Notes: a model not told the origin generated them from the letters alone. DNA of 64,000 nt from JAUIAS01 sp030425395 (GCA_043553855.1 CP121336.1:620001-684000); one strand, 5' to 3'; counted from the first letter of the stretch, positions 52,472 through 61,931 are shown. Numbers and translations: made by a program.

Positions 52472-53482
52472 TCAGAGTGAAAGATCGACCGACACCGGAA
52501 AGTGGTCCGACGCCGTCAGGAGCGCCGCGCGCAATTCAGGATCCTCATAACAGGCAGGATCATTGAATGGATGCCAGATGCGCCAGCGGGGGGCCGTGTC
52601 GCGCACCAGATCGGGCGACAACATCACATAGTCCAGAAGCGCCTCGAGCCAGCGATCCTGCGCCGCGATAAAGAAACGCGCCGATGTGGGGGCCGCCGCA
52701 ATGCGCCTTTGCAACGCCTGCCGCGCATGGGGATCAAAGAGAAACGGGCCATCCCCCTCGCCGCCAAGGATGATCTCGACCGAGGATCGCCCGAACAGGT
52801 TTTCATATTCATCCAGACCCGGACCATCGTTGAGATCGCCCAGCACGATCAGGCTGTCACCGTCAGCCAGATGATCATCAATGCGCCCGCGCAGCCAGAT
52901 CGCCTGCGCGAGTTGTTTGCGCCGGTTGGCAATCGCCATGCGCATGACGGCGTCGCGCCCGCGCGCGCCATGGGGGGCTTTGGATTTCAGATGGGTGCCG
53001 ATCAGGCGCAACCGGCGCCCCCCCGCCGTGGTCACGGCCAGTTCCAGCGGAGGTTTGGAAAATTGCACCACGTCGCGATTGGCGTCGATATCAAGGTCGA
53101 TATGGAATTTGCCGTCAAACCGGGGGGCGGTGGCGCTTTGCCGGGGGTCGTGGGTGGCTTCGATCCGGCTGGGATCATACAAAAGAACGATCTCTTGCTG
53201 GGTGTCGTTGACATAACCGATTGCCGCGCGCGACTGGCGCAGACCGAATGCGGCGGCAAACCCCTCCAGCGCGCGCACTGCGTCCCGGCGGAGGTTGGCG
53301 TCCGGGGCCTCGACGATCATCAATGCGTCCGCATTGAGTGCGATCAGAACCTTGGCCACGGCTTCGGCCTGCGCGGCGCGCGTGATGTTATAGCGCGCCG
53401 ACCACCCGTCATCGGCGCGCAACTGGTCGTCATCGTCAAAAAGCGCGTTGAACCATTCGATATTGTATGTGGCTATCCGCAT
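52472..53482 (-). CDS. Endonuclease/exonuclease/phosphatase family protein
   Basis: 336 residues from ATG 53482, where the family begins: MRIATYNIEWFNALFDDDDQ. Other motifs: MIVEAPDANLRRDAVRALEG, IGTHLKSKAPHGARGRDAVM, SLIVLGDLNDGPGLDEYENL and the terminal ASDHFPVSVDLSL. All catalytic residues of the Mg-dependent EEP fold (N, E, D/N, H) can be matched. No signal peptide. Substrate could be DNA or a phosphodiester lipid; not determined. Confidence 0.88.
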   Translation of the reverse strand: MRIATYNIEWFNALFDDDDQLRADDGWSARYNITRAAQAEAVAKVLIALNADALMIVEAPDANLRRDAVRALEGFAAAFGLRQSRAAIGYVNDTQQEIVLLYDPSRIEATHDPRQSATAPRFDGKFHIDLDIDANRDVVQFSKPPLELAVTTAGGRRLRLIGTHLKSKAPHGARGRDAVMRMAIANRRKQLAQAIWLRGRIDDHLADGDSLIVLGDLNDGPGLDEYENLFGRSSVEIILGGEGDGPFLFDPHARQALQRRIAAAPTSARFFIAAQDRWLEALLDYVMLSPDLVRDTAPRWRIWHPFNDPACYEDPELRAALLTASDHFPVSVDLSL

Positions 53483-53496
53483 ATGCGCCGCCTTTC

Positions 53497-55134
53497 TCAG
53501 GGACAGTCCAGCCCATCCCAGCGGGTGACGCCAATCAGGCCAAAGCGATCCGCCCCGCCGATCTGCCCGCCGATGGCACGCAATGGATCGCGCAGCGCAT
53601 CCGCCTGTTCGGGAAACCGCGACAGAACCAGCGCCGCCGATGCCTTTCCCATCACGGGACAAAAGGCCCCCATGTCCACGTCGCGCAGCCCCGGATCGGC
53701 CAGCAGACCAAGCCGATACAGGCGTCGCGCGTTTTCGGCGGGCAAGGTGATCATCGTCTCGGGTTCAGGCCCGCTCCAGTAATAGCGCAGCAGAGGCACC
53801 GATGACACGCTGACCGGCAGGAATGGTCCGGAGGCAAACACGAGGGCATCGCCGTCCCCATGGCCCGCCTGCATCGCCACGACAGCGTCGCGCCAGTTTT
53901 CCTTTTCGGCCTGCGGGTAATAGGCGGCAAGGTTTGCCCCCTGCCCCGCCAGCACGATCAGCGCCGCAGGAAAGACGATCCGCGCATCGCGCATCGCCAT
54001 GACACCAGCCCCGGCGATCAGCGCGATAAAGGGCACCGCAAAGATCACCGTGCGTTCAAGCAGGATGGGCTTTACCTGGCTGACCCCGAAAAACAGCGCC
54101 ACGATCACCCCCAGCGCCACCACCAGCGCCGGAACCGTCCGATCGCGCAGGCGCAGAGCGGCAATCACACCGATGGCACAGATCACGAACAGAGTCCCTT
54201 CGACCAGCCGGCGCGGCGAGGCGATCTTGGCCGCGCGCATGTCGCCCAAGGCTTCGGGCGCGGCAAAGGACAGATGCTTGGCCCCGAATGTCTGATGAAA
54301 AACGTATTTTGCGTCCCAGAACCCCGGCGGCCCAAGCCAGCCAACCGGATTTTCACCCGACGACAGATGCCCCAGTGTCCACCAGATCGGCGGTGCCGCG
54401 ACCACACCGGCCACCATGGCGACCAAGGCCATATTGCCCAACGTGCCCAGCCCAAGGCGGCGATGCAGTCCCAGCAAGACCAGAACAAATGCCGCCAGCA
54501 CCAGAATGACGAAAAAGCCCGAATAATGAATGTTCGGCAGCAATCCCAGAACCAGACCCAGCGCCACCAGAACACCGCCCCGTGCGCGGCCCTGAACGAT
54601 CCGTTCCACCGCCACCGCAATCAGCCAGAGCGCCACCGCGACAAGCGCGCTGACCATGGCAAAGGCGCGGGCCTCTTGCGCGTGGGCCACCTGAACCGCC
54701 GAAAGCGCCACCACCGCACCGGCAATGATCCCCGCGCCCCGGCCAAAGAACCTGTGCCCGGCAAGAAACATGGCCCCCGCAGCCAACGCCCCTGCCAACG
54801 CACCGGGCAAGCGCAGCATCGCCTCGGATGTGCCTGCAATGCCCGTCCAGAGCTTGAGAATCGCGTAATAGAGCGGCGGGTTCGTCTCAACCGTGGGCAG
54901 CACACCCCAGAGCGTGCCCCAGTCCATCCCCGCAAAAGCCAGTGATGCGCCTTCGTCGGCCCAAAGCGATGGCGCACCAATCGCGTTGACCCGAAACAGC
55001 AGCGCAAACAGCATCAGTATGATGACAAAGGCCCAATCGGCCGCGCGCAGCGGATCGGCCGGTCCGGTGGGTTGCGCCCGCATACGGGCCAAAACGTCCT
55101 GATCGTGCGATCTCACCGGTGGGGCTCCTCTCAT
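53497..55134 (-). CDS. GT39-type membrane glycosyltransferase
   Basis: 545 residues, about eleven membrane helices. The first luminal loop has SLWADEGASLAFA (catalytic Asp-Glu of PMT/ArnT-like enzymes) and VETNPPLYYAILKLW. These enzymes take a sugar from a polyprenyl-phosphate donor and add it to a periplasmic acceptor. The gene directly upstream (18 bases) encodes a DPM1-like synthase that would make the donor, supporting this role. The acceptor is unknown. Confidence 0.85.
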   Translation of the reverse strand: MRGAPPVRSHDQDVLARMRAQPTGPADPLRAADWAFVIILMLFALLFRVNAIGAPSLWADEGASLAFAGMDWGTLWGVLPTVETNPPLYYAILKLWTGIAGTSEAMLRLPGALAGALAAGAMFLAGHRFFGRGAGIIAGAVVALSAVQVAHAQEARAFAMVSALVAVALWLIAVAVERIVQGRARGGVLVALGLVLGLLPNIHYSGFFVILVLAAFVLVLLGLHRRLGLGTLGNMALVAMVAGVVAAPPIWWTLGHLSSGENPVGWLGPPGFWDAKYVFHQTFGAKHLSFAAPEALGDMRAAKIASPRRLVEGTLFVICAIGVIAALRLRDRTVPALVVALGVIVALFFGVSQVKPILLERTVIFAVPFIALIAGAGVMAMRDARIVFPAALIVLAGQGANLAAYYPQAEKENWRDAVVAMQAGHGDGDALVFASGPFLPVSVSSVPLLRYYWSGPEPETMITLPAENARRLYRLGLLADPGLRDVDMGAFCPVMGKASAALVLSRFPEQADALRDPLRAIGGQIGGADRFGLIGVTRWDGLDCP

Positions 55135-55152
55135 GTTTCGGCCCCCGCCTGC

Positions 55153-56307
55153 TCAGCGCATGTGGGTCTTGCGAAAGATGACATACCGGTTTCCAAGATA
55201 GTTGAAGAGCATCCCGCAAGCGATCCCCGCCAACGCGGACATGTGCAACCCGAACCGGCCTTGGGCAAGGGCCGTCCCCGCCACAGAAAGCGCCACGCCG
55301 TAATTCACGGCAATCCCCAGCGATGACACCGTGACAAAGCCCACGAATTGCTTCCAGATGTTGCGGTCACGCGCATAAGAAAAGGTAAAGCGCCGGTTCA
55401 GCAGGAAATTCGTCACCACGCTGGTGGCAATCCCCCCGGCCAGACAGGCCGCCGCGGGCAGCCCTGCCATGAGCAAAAGCGACAGCGTGGCAAGGTTCAC
55501 AACCACCCCTGAGGCCCCCACGACAAGGAACTGAAGCAGATACATCGCGTTGGAAAACTTGTGGATATACAGACGGCGCAGATGCTTGATGTATTTCAAC
55601 TGCTCGCGCAGCGTCAGCTTGCTTTCCCCAAGGGCGCGGTCGCTGAAATGGATCGGCACCTCGGCCACGTTGTCAAAGCCACATTTCACGATCAGCTCAA
55701 GCGCCACCTTGTAGCCCACCGGATTCAATTCATCCGCCTTGAGAAAATTGTCGCGGCGCAGCGCGAAAAAGCCCGACATCGGGTCTTTTACACGGGTCAG
55801 CGGCCGCGCCAGCCAAGTCGCCACGCGGCTGTTGAGATACCGGAAAATGCCCCAGTCATCGTCGGTTGACCCGCCGGGAACATAGCGTGACCCGAGCACG
55901 AACTGCTGCCCCGTGGCCAGCGCCAGAACCATCTGCGGGATCACGTCCACCGGATGCGACAAATCGCAATCCATGCACACCAGAACCGGATACCGCGCGT
56001 TGCGGAACCCGTCGATCACCGATTGCGACAACCCGCGATCCTGAGTGCGCACGATGATCCTTGCCCAGTCATATCCTGCCGCCTCGACCGCCTCGATGCT
56101 GCCATCGCCGCTGTTGTCATCCATGAACAGCACCTCGATGGTGAGGTTATGCAACTGGCGCAATTGGTCGATCCGATTCAGGATCAGAGGAATATTCTCG
56201 GCCTCGCGATAGGTCGGGATCACGATCGAGACACCGGCAAGCACCTCGATCCGCGCCAAATCATCTGTAACCGCTGAAACGGGTTTCATCATCGTCTGCA
56301 TGTTCAC
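55153..56307 (-). CDS. DPM1-like glycosyltransferase 2 fused to a GtrA domain
   Basis: 384 residues from GTG 56307, which has AGGAG about eight bases upstream (ATG 56301 is the alternative). Residues about 25-250: GT2 fold with VSIVIPTYREAENIPLILN, DDNSGDGS and CMDCDLSHPVDVIPQM, as in polyprenyl-phosphate mannose/glucose synthases. The C-terminal 120 residues form a four-helix GtrA domain (FLVVGASGVVVNLATLSLLL onward, to NYLGNRYVIFRK), usually a flippase-like partner. Makes and perhaps flips the donor for the adjacent GT39 enzyme. Confidence 0.9.
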   Translation of the reverse strand: MNMQTMMKPVSAVTDDLARIEVLAGVSIVIPTYREAENIPLILNRIDQLRQLHNLTIEVLFMDDNSGDGSIEAVEAAGYDWARIIVRTQDRGLSQSVIDGFRNARYPVLVCMDCDLSHPVDVIPQMVLALATGQQFVLGSRYVPGGSTDDDWGIFRYLNSRVATWLARPLTRVKDPMSGFFALRRDNFLKADELNPVGYKVALELIVKCGFDNVAEVPIHFSDRALGESKLTLREQLKYIKHLRRLYIHKFSNAMYLLQFLVVGASGVVVNLATLSLLLMAGLPAAACLAGGIATSVVTNFLLNRRFTFSYARDRNIWKQFVGFVTVSSLGIAVNYGVALSVAGTALAQGRFGLHMSALAGIACGMLFNYLGNRYVIFRKTHMR

Positions 56308-56477
56308 CGATATACTCCTGACCCGCGCCAAGCCCAAAGACTGTTCTTACTGTCCCGGTGATGCCTCAGGACTGTGTGCGTTTTTGGTCTCATTTCGGGC
56401 AAATTGGAGAAAGCGCGCCGCCGATTGCCGCAACAATGCCCCGATCTTCTTCGAATCGACGCCTTCCCGGAAATCGG

Positions 56478-57152
56478 TCAGGCACCTTCGTTGATGTCGT
56501 CCCAGGCCCGGTTGATCGCGATCATTCGTTTTTCGGCCAGCTTGACCGCTTCTTCGGGCAACCCCCGCGCGATCATCGCATCGGGGTGGGTATCGCGCAC
56601 AAGTTGCCGCCAGACCTTGCGGATCTCGGCGGGGTCGGTATCGGGGCTGACCCCCAGCACCGAATAGGGATCGGCCATATCCGGCGCGAACCGGGCGCGC
56701 AGGGCGCGAAACTGTCCCTCGCTCAGGCCGAAATCCTCGGCGACATCCTCAAGAAAACGGTCCTCGCCGGGATGGTATTCGCCATCGGCCAAAGCGATGT
56801 GAAACAATCCCTCCAGCAATCCACACAGCATTTCGCGGTCATCCTGGAACATGCGTCCGATGCGGGCGGCATATTCGCGATAGCCGGCAACGTCCTGCCG
56901 GGCCAGATTGAACACCCGCGCCGCGCCGGCCTCATCGGCGCGCGCAATCTGGAACACCTCGCGGAAGGCGGACACCTCGTCACGGGTGACGCGGCCATCG
57001 GCCTTGGCCATCTTTGCGCCCAGCGCAATGACCGCAATGGTGAACGCGACGCTGCGCTCGGGCGGGCTGCGCAGCTGATCAAAGACGGTGGCGAGGCTTG
57101 CGCCTTTGGCCAACGCCGAGATCGCCTCGGATATACGGGACCAGATCGACAT
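56478..57152 (-). CDS. DjlA-like co-chaperone (TerB plus J domain)
   Basis: 224 residues. TerB-like helical domain (about 30-145) with AKMAKADGRVTRDEVSAFRE and ALADGEYHPGEDRFLEDVAE repeated acidic helices, then a J domain (about 160-224) with the DnaK-stimulating HPD in VRDTHPDAMIARG. No obvious N-terminal membrane anchor, unlike E. coli DjlA. Stimulates DnaK; specific clients unknown. Confidence 0.9.
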   Translation of the reverse strand: MSIWSRISEAISALAKGASLATVFDQLRSPPERSVAFTIAVIALGAKMAKADGRVTRDEVSAFREVFQIARADEAGAARVFNLARQDVAGYREYAARIGRMFQDDREMLCGLLEGLFHIALADGEYHPGEDRFLEDVAEDFGLSEGQFRALRARFAPDMADPYSVLGVSPDTDPAEIRKVWRQLVRDTHPDAMIARGLPEEAVKLAEKRMIAINRAWDDINEGA

Positions 57153-57168
57153 AGCGGCACCCTAAAGC

Positions 57169-57283
57169 ATGTCGCGAAAAAGTGGGAACCGGTTTTTCGT
57201 TCCTCGGACATGCGCCGCACAAATATTCATATGTCGCGAAAAAGTGGGAACCGGTTTTTCGCTCCTCGGACATGCGCCGCACA
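57169..57283. repeat. Two tandem copies of a REP-like palindromic element
   Basis: A 53-bp unit, differing at one base, at 57169-57221 and 57231-57283 with a 62-bp period. Each contains GCGAAAAAGTGGGAACCGGT then TTTTTCG, an imperfect hairpin with complementary A and T runs. The element resembles a short interspersed repeat that I recall as common in alphaproteobacteria. Lying after the GNAT stop, it could also act as a terminator. Confidence 0.8.
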
Positions 57284-57309
57284 CTGTGCGCACCGGTCTC
57301 AGCCTGCAA

Positions 57310-57792
57310 TCACAGGATTTTCTGCATCAACACAAGGTCATGCCATTGTCCGAACTTGAACCCGACCTGCGCCATCACCCCCGCCTCGTCAAATCCGATC
57401 GCGGCATGAAAGGCACGGCCAGCGGGGTTTGACCCGCTGACCCCAGCCACCAGAACATGAACGCCCGCCGCCCGTGCATGCGCCTCAAGCGCCCCCATGA
57501 GACGCCGCCCGGCCCCCGCCCCGCGCAAGGACGGGGCCAGCAGAATGGTATGTTCGCGCGTATGCGCATAGCCGGGCCCGCTGCGAAACGGAAAATACGT
57601 GGCATAGCCTTGGACACCCTGCGCCGTTTCGGCCACAAAAAACGCCCCCTCTGCGGCCGCAATCGCCCGCACCATTTCGTCTTCGTGGCGTTCCGTCGTG
57701 GTGAAGGTGACCAGCGTGTCGCGAATGATCGGATTGGCCACGGCACAGATGGCCGCCGCATCTTCCATGCGCGCCGCGCGCAGCGTCAGCAC
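57310..57792 (-). CDS. GNAT-family N-acetyltransferase, Pat-like
   Basis: 160 residues from GTG 57792, five bases after the VOC stop and exactly at the domain start LTLRAARMEDAAAICAV; ATG 57831 would overlap the VOC gene. The acetyl-CoA loop is LLAPSLRGAGAGRRLMGALE, followed by VAGVSGSNPAGRAFHAAIGF. Closest in style to phosphinothricin acetyltransferases; the substrate is an amine not identified here. Confidence 0.85.
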   Translation of the reverse strand: MLTLRAARMEDAAAICAVANPIIRDTLVTFTTTERHEDEMVRAIAAAEGAFFVAETAQGVQGYATYFPFRSGPGYAHTREHTILLAPSLRGAGAGRRLMGALEAHARAAGVHVLVAGVSGSNPAGRAFHAAIGFDEAGVMAQVGFKFGQWHDLVLMQKIL

Positions 57793-57796
57793 GGTG

Positions 57797-58408
57797 TCAC
57801 CGCAGCACCCGGCGACCGCCGGGCGTGTCAAACTCTGCCATCATGGCCGGGGAACCGGCTTCGATCACAACACGGGCATCGGTCAACACCGGGGCCAGCC
57901 GCGCCGACAAGGCATCGGCCTGAGGATGCGCAATGACCAGCCGTGCAAGGCTGCACCCCGAAGCCGCCAGCATCGACGCCGGATGCAGATCGCCCTGCCA
58001 ACGGATGATCGCGGGCGACAGATTGTCGAACGGCAGCACGCCATCCGGGGGCACGGCCATCTGCCAGCGTAAATCCCCCCGCGCCAAGGCCACCGCTTCG
58101 CCAGATCCCGGCAGGGACTGCACAGCCCCGGCCAGATCATCGGTGCGGCAAATCCAGTTGGTCAGCCGCGGCACACCTGCGAACCGGTCCAGATCAAACC
58201 AGCGCGCGCGCCCCGGCGGCGGGGCCGAGGGATCAATCGCGATCGCCTCCAGATACAGCCCGTTTTCCAGCCCCAGCAACCGGTTGTAAGTGCCAAACGT
58301 CGCGTGTTGCCCTCCGGGGCCCATCGCGACCCCCAAAGCAGCCTCAACCAATGCGACGGCCTCTTCCAGCGTTTCGCCTGCAACGGCGATGTGATCCAAT
58401 TCCAACAT
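57797..58408 (-). CDS. VOC-family (glyoxalase-like) protein
   Basis: 203 residues. Begins LELDHIAVAGETLEEAVALV, the VOC strand with the metal-ligand His, and continues with ENGLYLEAIAIDPSAP, where the Glu ligand sits. The second half is diverged. Matches the Glyoxalase_3-like group. No substrate assigned. Confidence 0.8.
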   Translation of the reverse strand: MLELDHIAVAGETLEEAVALVEAALGVAMGPGGQHATFGTYNRLLGLENGLYLEAIAIDPSAPPPGRARWFDLDRFAGVPRLTNWICRTDDLAGAVQSLPGSGEAVALARGDLRWQMAVPPDGVLPFDNLSPAIIRWQGDLHPASMLAASGCSLARLVIAHPQADALSARLAPVLTDARVVIEAGSPAMMAEFDTPGGRRVLR

Positions 58409-58565
58409 ATCGGGAACTTGACCCGAACACGCCGCCGGGAAAAGCGAAAACTGCCAGTATCGGTTGAAGAAAATTCACCGGGCAGGATGCGGGGAACCAC
58501 GCCCCCGCAACCCGTTTTTCGTGCGCTGCGTAAAACCGGAGGCTCAAGGCCCCCGGTTGACGCGC

Positions 58566-59642
58566 TTAGAGCGCGCCTGTGGCCCCCTTGCAGCTGCCTT
58601 GCATCAGGCCGCGCGCCTCATCAATCAATGCCTGACCGTCGAGCCCCTTGCCCTCAAGATCGCTCACCCAAGTGTCATAGATGGGCGCCACAAGATCGCG
58701 CCATTCCTTGGCGTCCTCCGAGGAAATGGTTATGATATTGTTGCCCATCCCCTCTGCCTTTGCGCGCGCGGGAATATCCGCGTCTGCCTGTGTGCCGCCG
58801 GCAAAGACCGAAAATTCCATACCGGAATTGTTGTCGATCACCGTCTTGAGATCATCGGGCAAGGCGTCGTAGCTGTCCTTGTTCATCGCCAGCACAAAGG
58901 TCAGGGTATAGAGCGCCGGGCCTTCGAATTCCGTATGGTTGCTGACCAGCTCCGGCACCTTGAGCGGCGCGGTCACTTCCCATGGAATCGTGGTTCCGTC
59001 CAGAACCCCCTTGGACAAGGCCTCGGACACCGCGGGCACAGGCATCCCGATCGGCTCTGCCCCAGCACGTTCAAGCAACTGGTTCACAAGCCGCGAGCCG
59101 CCCCTGATTTTCATGCCCTGCAGATCCGCCGGTGTCCTGACCGGCGCGTTGGTGTGGAACGCACCCGGACCGTGCACCCACGTGCCCAGCATGTGCACAT
59201 CGGCGAATTCGGTGTCACGCATGCGGGTTTCGTACATCTTCCAATAGGCACAAGAGGCCGCACGCGCATCTTCGACCATGAACGGCAGTTCAAAAACCTC
59301 GGTGCTCGGGAACCGTCCCGGCGTATAACCGACCACTGTCCAGATGATGTCGGCCAACCCGTCCACCGCCTGATCGAAGAGCTCGGGCGGCACACCGCCA
59401 AGCTGCATCGACGGATAATGGTCGATCTGGATCCGGCCACCGGATTCTGCCGCGACCTTTTCCATCCATGGCACGAGAATTTCGCGCGGCACCGAAGCCT
59501 GCGGCGGCAGCATCTGATGCAGGCTGAGCGTGACCTCCTGCGCCGACGCCGCCGGTGCCCCCGCAACGATCCCCGTAGCGAACCCCGTGGCAAGGCCTAT
59601 GGTGCACAGCGCGCCCGCCATCATTGTCTTGATCGGTTTCAT
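58566..59642 (-). CDS. TRAP transporter substrate-binding protein, DctP family
   Basis: 358 residues with a signal peptide (about 35). Conserved segments: LSLHQMLPPQASVPREILVP, PSMQLGGVPPELFDQAVDGL and the ligand-binding arginine in LQGMKIRGGSRLVNQLLERA. Usually binds organic acids. No dctQ or dctM is nearby, so it is an orphan here; it lies 59 bases after a P450 on the same strand, suggesting uptake of the P450 substrate. Confidence 0.9.
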   Translation of the reverse strand: MKPIKTMMAGALCTIGLATGFATGIVAGAPAASAQEVTLSLHQMLPPQASVPREILVPWMEKVAAESGGRIQIDHYPSMQLGGVPPELFDQAVDGLADIIWTVVGYTPGRFPSTEVFELPFMVEDARAASCAYWKMYETRMRDTEFADVHMLGTWVHGPGAFHTNAPVRTPADLQGMKIRGGSRLVNQLLERAGAEPIGMPVPAVSEALSKGVLDGTTIPWEVTAPLKVPELVSNHTEFEGPALYTLTFVLAMNKDSYDALPDDLKTVIDNNSGMEFSVFAGGTQADADIPARAKAEGMGNNIITISSEDAKEWRDLVAPIYDTWVSDLEGKGLDGQALIDEARGLMQGSCKGATGAL

Positions 59643-59700
59643 ATCGTTCCTCCCGTTTATTTCTGGCGACAGGCAAGACCGCCTGCCGCGGCTCTTGGCG

Positions 59701-60876
59701 TTAGTTGAGCGTGACCGGCAGGTTCAGCGGCCCGCGAAACCCGAACCCGTGCCAGACAACATCCTCAGCCGAGGCGAGCGCCATGTTCGGAAACCGCTCA
59801 AACAGCATCGGCAACATCACCTCGCCCAATGTCTTGCGGGCAACCTGCGCGCCCGAACAATGGTGCGGGCCTGTCCCAAAGGCCTGATGCGGGGCCTTTT
59901 TGCGGAACACGTTATAAAGATGCCCGTCCTCGAACAGATCCTCGTCATGGCAGGCCGAAGCCTGTATCGTCATCAGCGTGACGCCTTCCGGCACCTCGAT
60001 CCCGTCGATCTCATGGGTCTGGGTTACCCGCCGCGACGACGCCTGGATTGGTGCCACCCAGCGCACCCCTTCCTCAAACGCATCGACCCATGCACCGGTG
60101 CGGCGCACTTCTTCCAGTTGATCGGGGTTGGTCAGCAGGCCATAGACGATCGTCGCCAGCGCATCGCGCGGCTCGTTGATGCCGCCGCCAATGGCAATCT
60201 TGATATTGGCATAGATCTGGCTCTTGGGGATCGGGTTCGGCGCGTTGACCATGACCGACAGGGCCGAATTGTTCGGCTCTGCCAGATGACGCGGCACGAT
60301 GGAATCGAAATAGGCGTTCATCTCGGCGTTCGCGGCATCGCTGAGCGCAAAGGGTTCATCCTCGAACCCGAAATTTCCCGCCCCGTTGATCAGGGTCTGA
60401 GACCACCGCATCATGTCCGCGTCGCTCGCCTCATCCAGCCCGAGGATATGCGCCAGAATGCGCGCGGCGACCGGCCCGCATAGTTCGGTGAACAGATCGA
60501 CGGTTTCGCCACGCGGCAGCCTGTCGATGTAGTCGGACGCGATCTTGCGATACAGATCACCCCAATCGGACTTGATCACCTTGGGCGAAAACGACTTGTG
60601 CATCGCCATGCGTTCCTGACGATGCTCAAGCCCGTCCTTGCGCATCAGCGTGTGCGCCTGAAAGGCCCGCTGCATCGGCGTGACAGGGTCGTCCGAACTG
60701 TAAAGCTCGGGGTTTTCCTTGGCCATCTTGGTATGACGCGCCTTGGTCAGGAATATCCGCCGGGTCGCCGGCACGCTGCAAATCGGTGCTTCATGGCGCA
60801 AACGGCGATAGATTGAATAAGGATCACGCGCCAACTGCGCCAATGTGATCGTGTCATCCACCGGTGCCAAACCCAT
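59701..60876 (-). CDS. Cytochrome P450
   Basis: 391 residues from ATG 60876. The heme loop is FGTGPHHCSGAQ with thiolate C340; the ExxR motif is EGVR (269-272). In the I-helix, IAIGGGINEPRDAL, the position of the oxygen-activating threonine is E235 followed by P236, so proton delivery must differ from classical P450s. Soluble, bacterial class I length. No ferredoxin gene nearby. Divergent from a LysR regulator that probably controls it. Confidence 0.93.
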   Translation of the reverse strand: MGLAPVDDTITLAQLARDPYSIYRRLRHEAPICSVPATRRIFLTKARHTKMAKENPELYSSDDPVTPMQRAFQAHTLMRKDGLEHRQERMAMHKSFSPKVIKSDWGDLYRKIASDYIDRLPRGETVDLFTELCGPVAARILAHILGLDEASDADMMRWSQTLINGAGNFGFEDEPFALSDAANAEMNAYFDSIVPRHLAEPNNSALSVMVNAPNPIPKSQIYANIKIAIGGGINEPRDALATIVYGLLTNPDQLEEVRRTGAWVDAFEEGVRWVAPIQASSRRVTQTHEIDGIEVPEGVTLMTIQASACHDEDLFEDGHLYNVFRKKAPHQAFGTGPHHCSGAQVARKTLGEVMLPMLFERFPNMALASAEDVVWHGFGFRGPLNLPVTLN

Positions 60877-60941
60877 GGTGCCCCCTCCCTGTCCATCCTT
60901 GAAATCCCACTGTGCCAAGGACCGTTTCATCCGGCAATATG

Positions 60942-60966
60942 ATCGAATAGATATATAGCATCGAAT
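60942..60966. promoter_or_regulatory. Direct repeat in the P450/LysR divergent promoter
   Basis: ATCGAAT occurs twice with an 18-base period (60942-60948, 60960-60966) around an AT-rich core. A possible LysR-type binding region; the symmetry is direct rather than inverted, so confidence is low. Confidence 0.3.
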
Positions 60967-60972
60967 TTTTTG

Positions 60973-61905
60973 ATGGATTGTGACAGCATGACCGCCCCCA
61001 ACGATCCCGGTATCGATCCGCTGAGCATCGACTTTCGCACCCTTCGGCTTCTGGAGAGGGTGCATTCCCTGCGATCCTTTACCCGCGCCGCCGATGAGCT
61101 GGGCTTGACCCAATCCGCCGTCAGCTATGCCATAGACAAGCTGCGCCACGTGTTCGGCGATCCGCTCTTTGCGCGGCAGGGGCGATCCATCCACCCCACG
61201 GCGCGCTGCGACAAGATCGTGGAAGACACCCGCCACCTGATTGCCTCCTACCGGCAAATGGCCCACCCCCCGGCCTTTGACCCCGCGACGGCGTCGGGCA
61301 CATTTTCCATTGCGTGCAATTACTATGAACGGGCTCTCTGGCTGCCCGGTATCGTGCATGCCCTGCGCGCCCGTGCGCCCGGTATCACACTCAATATCGT
61401 TGATGCCGGCGGCACCGGCCCGCAACGACTCCTCGACGGCGAAGCCGATCTGCTCATCGGTCCGATCGACCGCGACGGCCCACTCCTGCACAGCCGCCCA
61501 CTATACGAGGAAACCTACGCCTGCGTGATGGACCCGGCCCACCCTGCGGCCAGGGAACCGCTCAGCCTCGCCACCTACCTGCACCTTGATCATGTTCTGG
61601 TCACCTATGGGGGCCGCTGGACATCCCGTTACATCACCGTCCTCGCAGAGATGGGCCACGACCTGCGGGTGGCCCTGCGTGTTCCAAGCCCCGCCGGGCT
61701 GGAATCGCTGGTCGCCGGTTCCGATCTTGTGGGCACGGTGCCGCATCGCCTGTCCCGCGTTCTGGGCCAATCCATTCATATCACCGCCTGCCCGGTGCCC
61801 ACTTCGATCACCATCCACACCGCATGGACCGCGCTCAACCACCGCTCGGCGCAACATATCTGGCTGCGAACACTGATCCACACCCTGATCACCCAAAGCG
61901 CCTGA
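60973..61905 (+). CDS. LysR-family transcriptional regulator
   Basis: 310 residues from ATG 60973; ATG 60988 is equally plausible. N-terminal winged helix-turn-helix RTLRLLERVHSLRSFTRAAD then ELGLTQSAVSYAIDKLR, followed by a PBP-like effector domain. Divergent from the P450-TRAP genes, the usual arrangement for a regulator of the neighbouring operon. Confidence 0.92.
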   Translation: MDCDSMTAPNDPGIDPLSIDFRTLRLLERVHSLRSFTRAADELGLTQSAVSYAIDKLRHVFGDPLFARQGRSIHPTARCDKIVEDTRHLIASYRQMAHPPAFDPATASGTFSIACNYYERALWLPGIVHALRARAPGITLNIVDAGGTGPQRLLDGEADLLIGPIDRDGPLLHSRPLYEETYACVMDPAHPAAREPLSLATYLHLDHVLVTYGGRWTSRYITVLAEMGHDLRVALRVPSPAGLESLVAGSDLVGTVPHRLSRVLGQSIHITACPVPTSITIHTAWTALNHRSAQHIWLRTLIHTLITQSA

Positions 61906-61931
61906 CCCACCCCAAAAAACACCCCATAACG

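Noticed and set aside
59701..61491. 596-codon frame extending the P450 N-terminus
   Set aside because: The extension runs through the divergent promoter and into the LysR gene; the P450 family start is at 60876.
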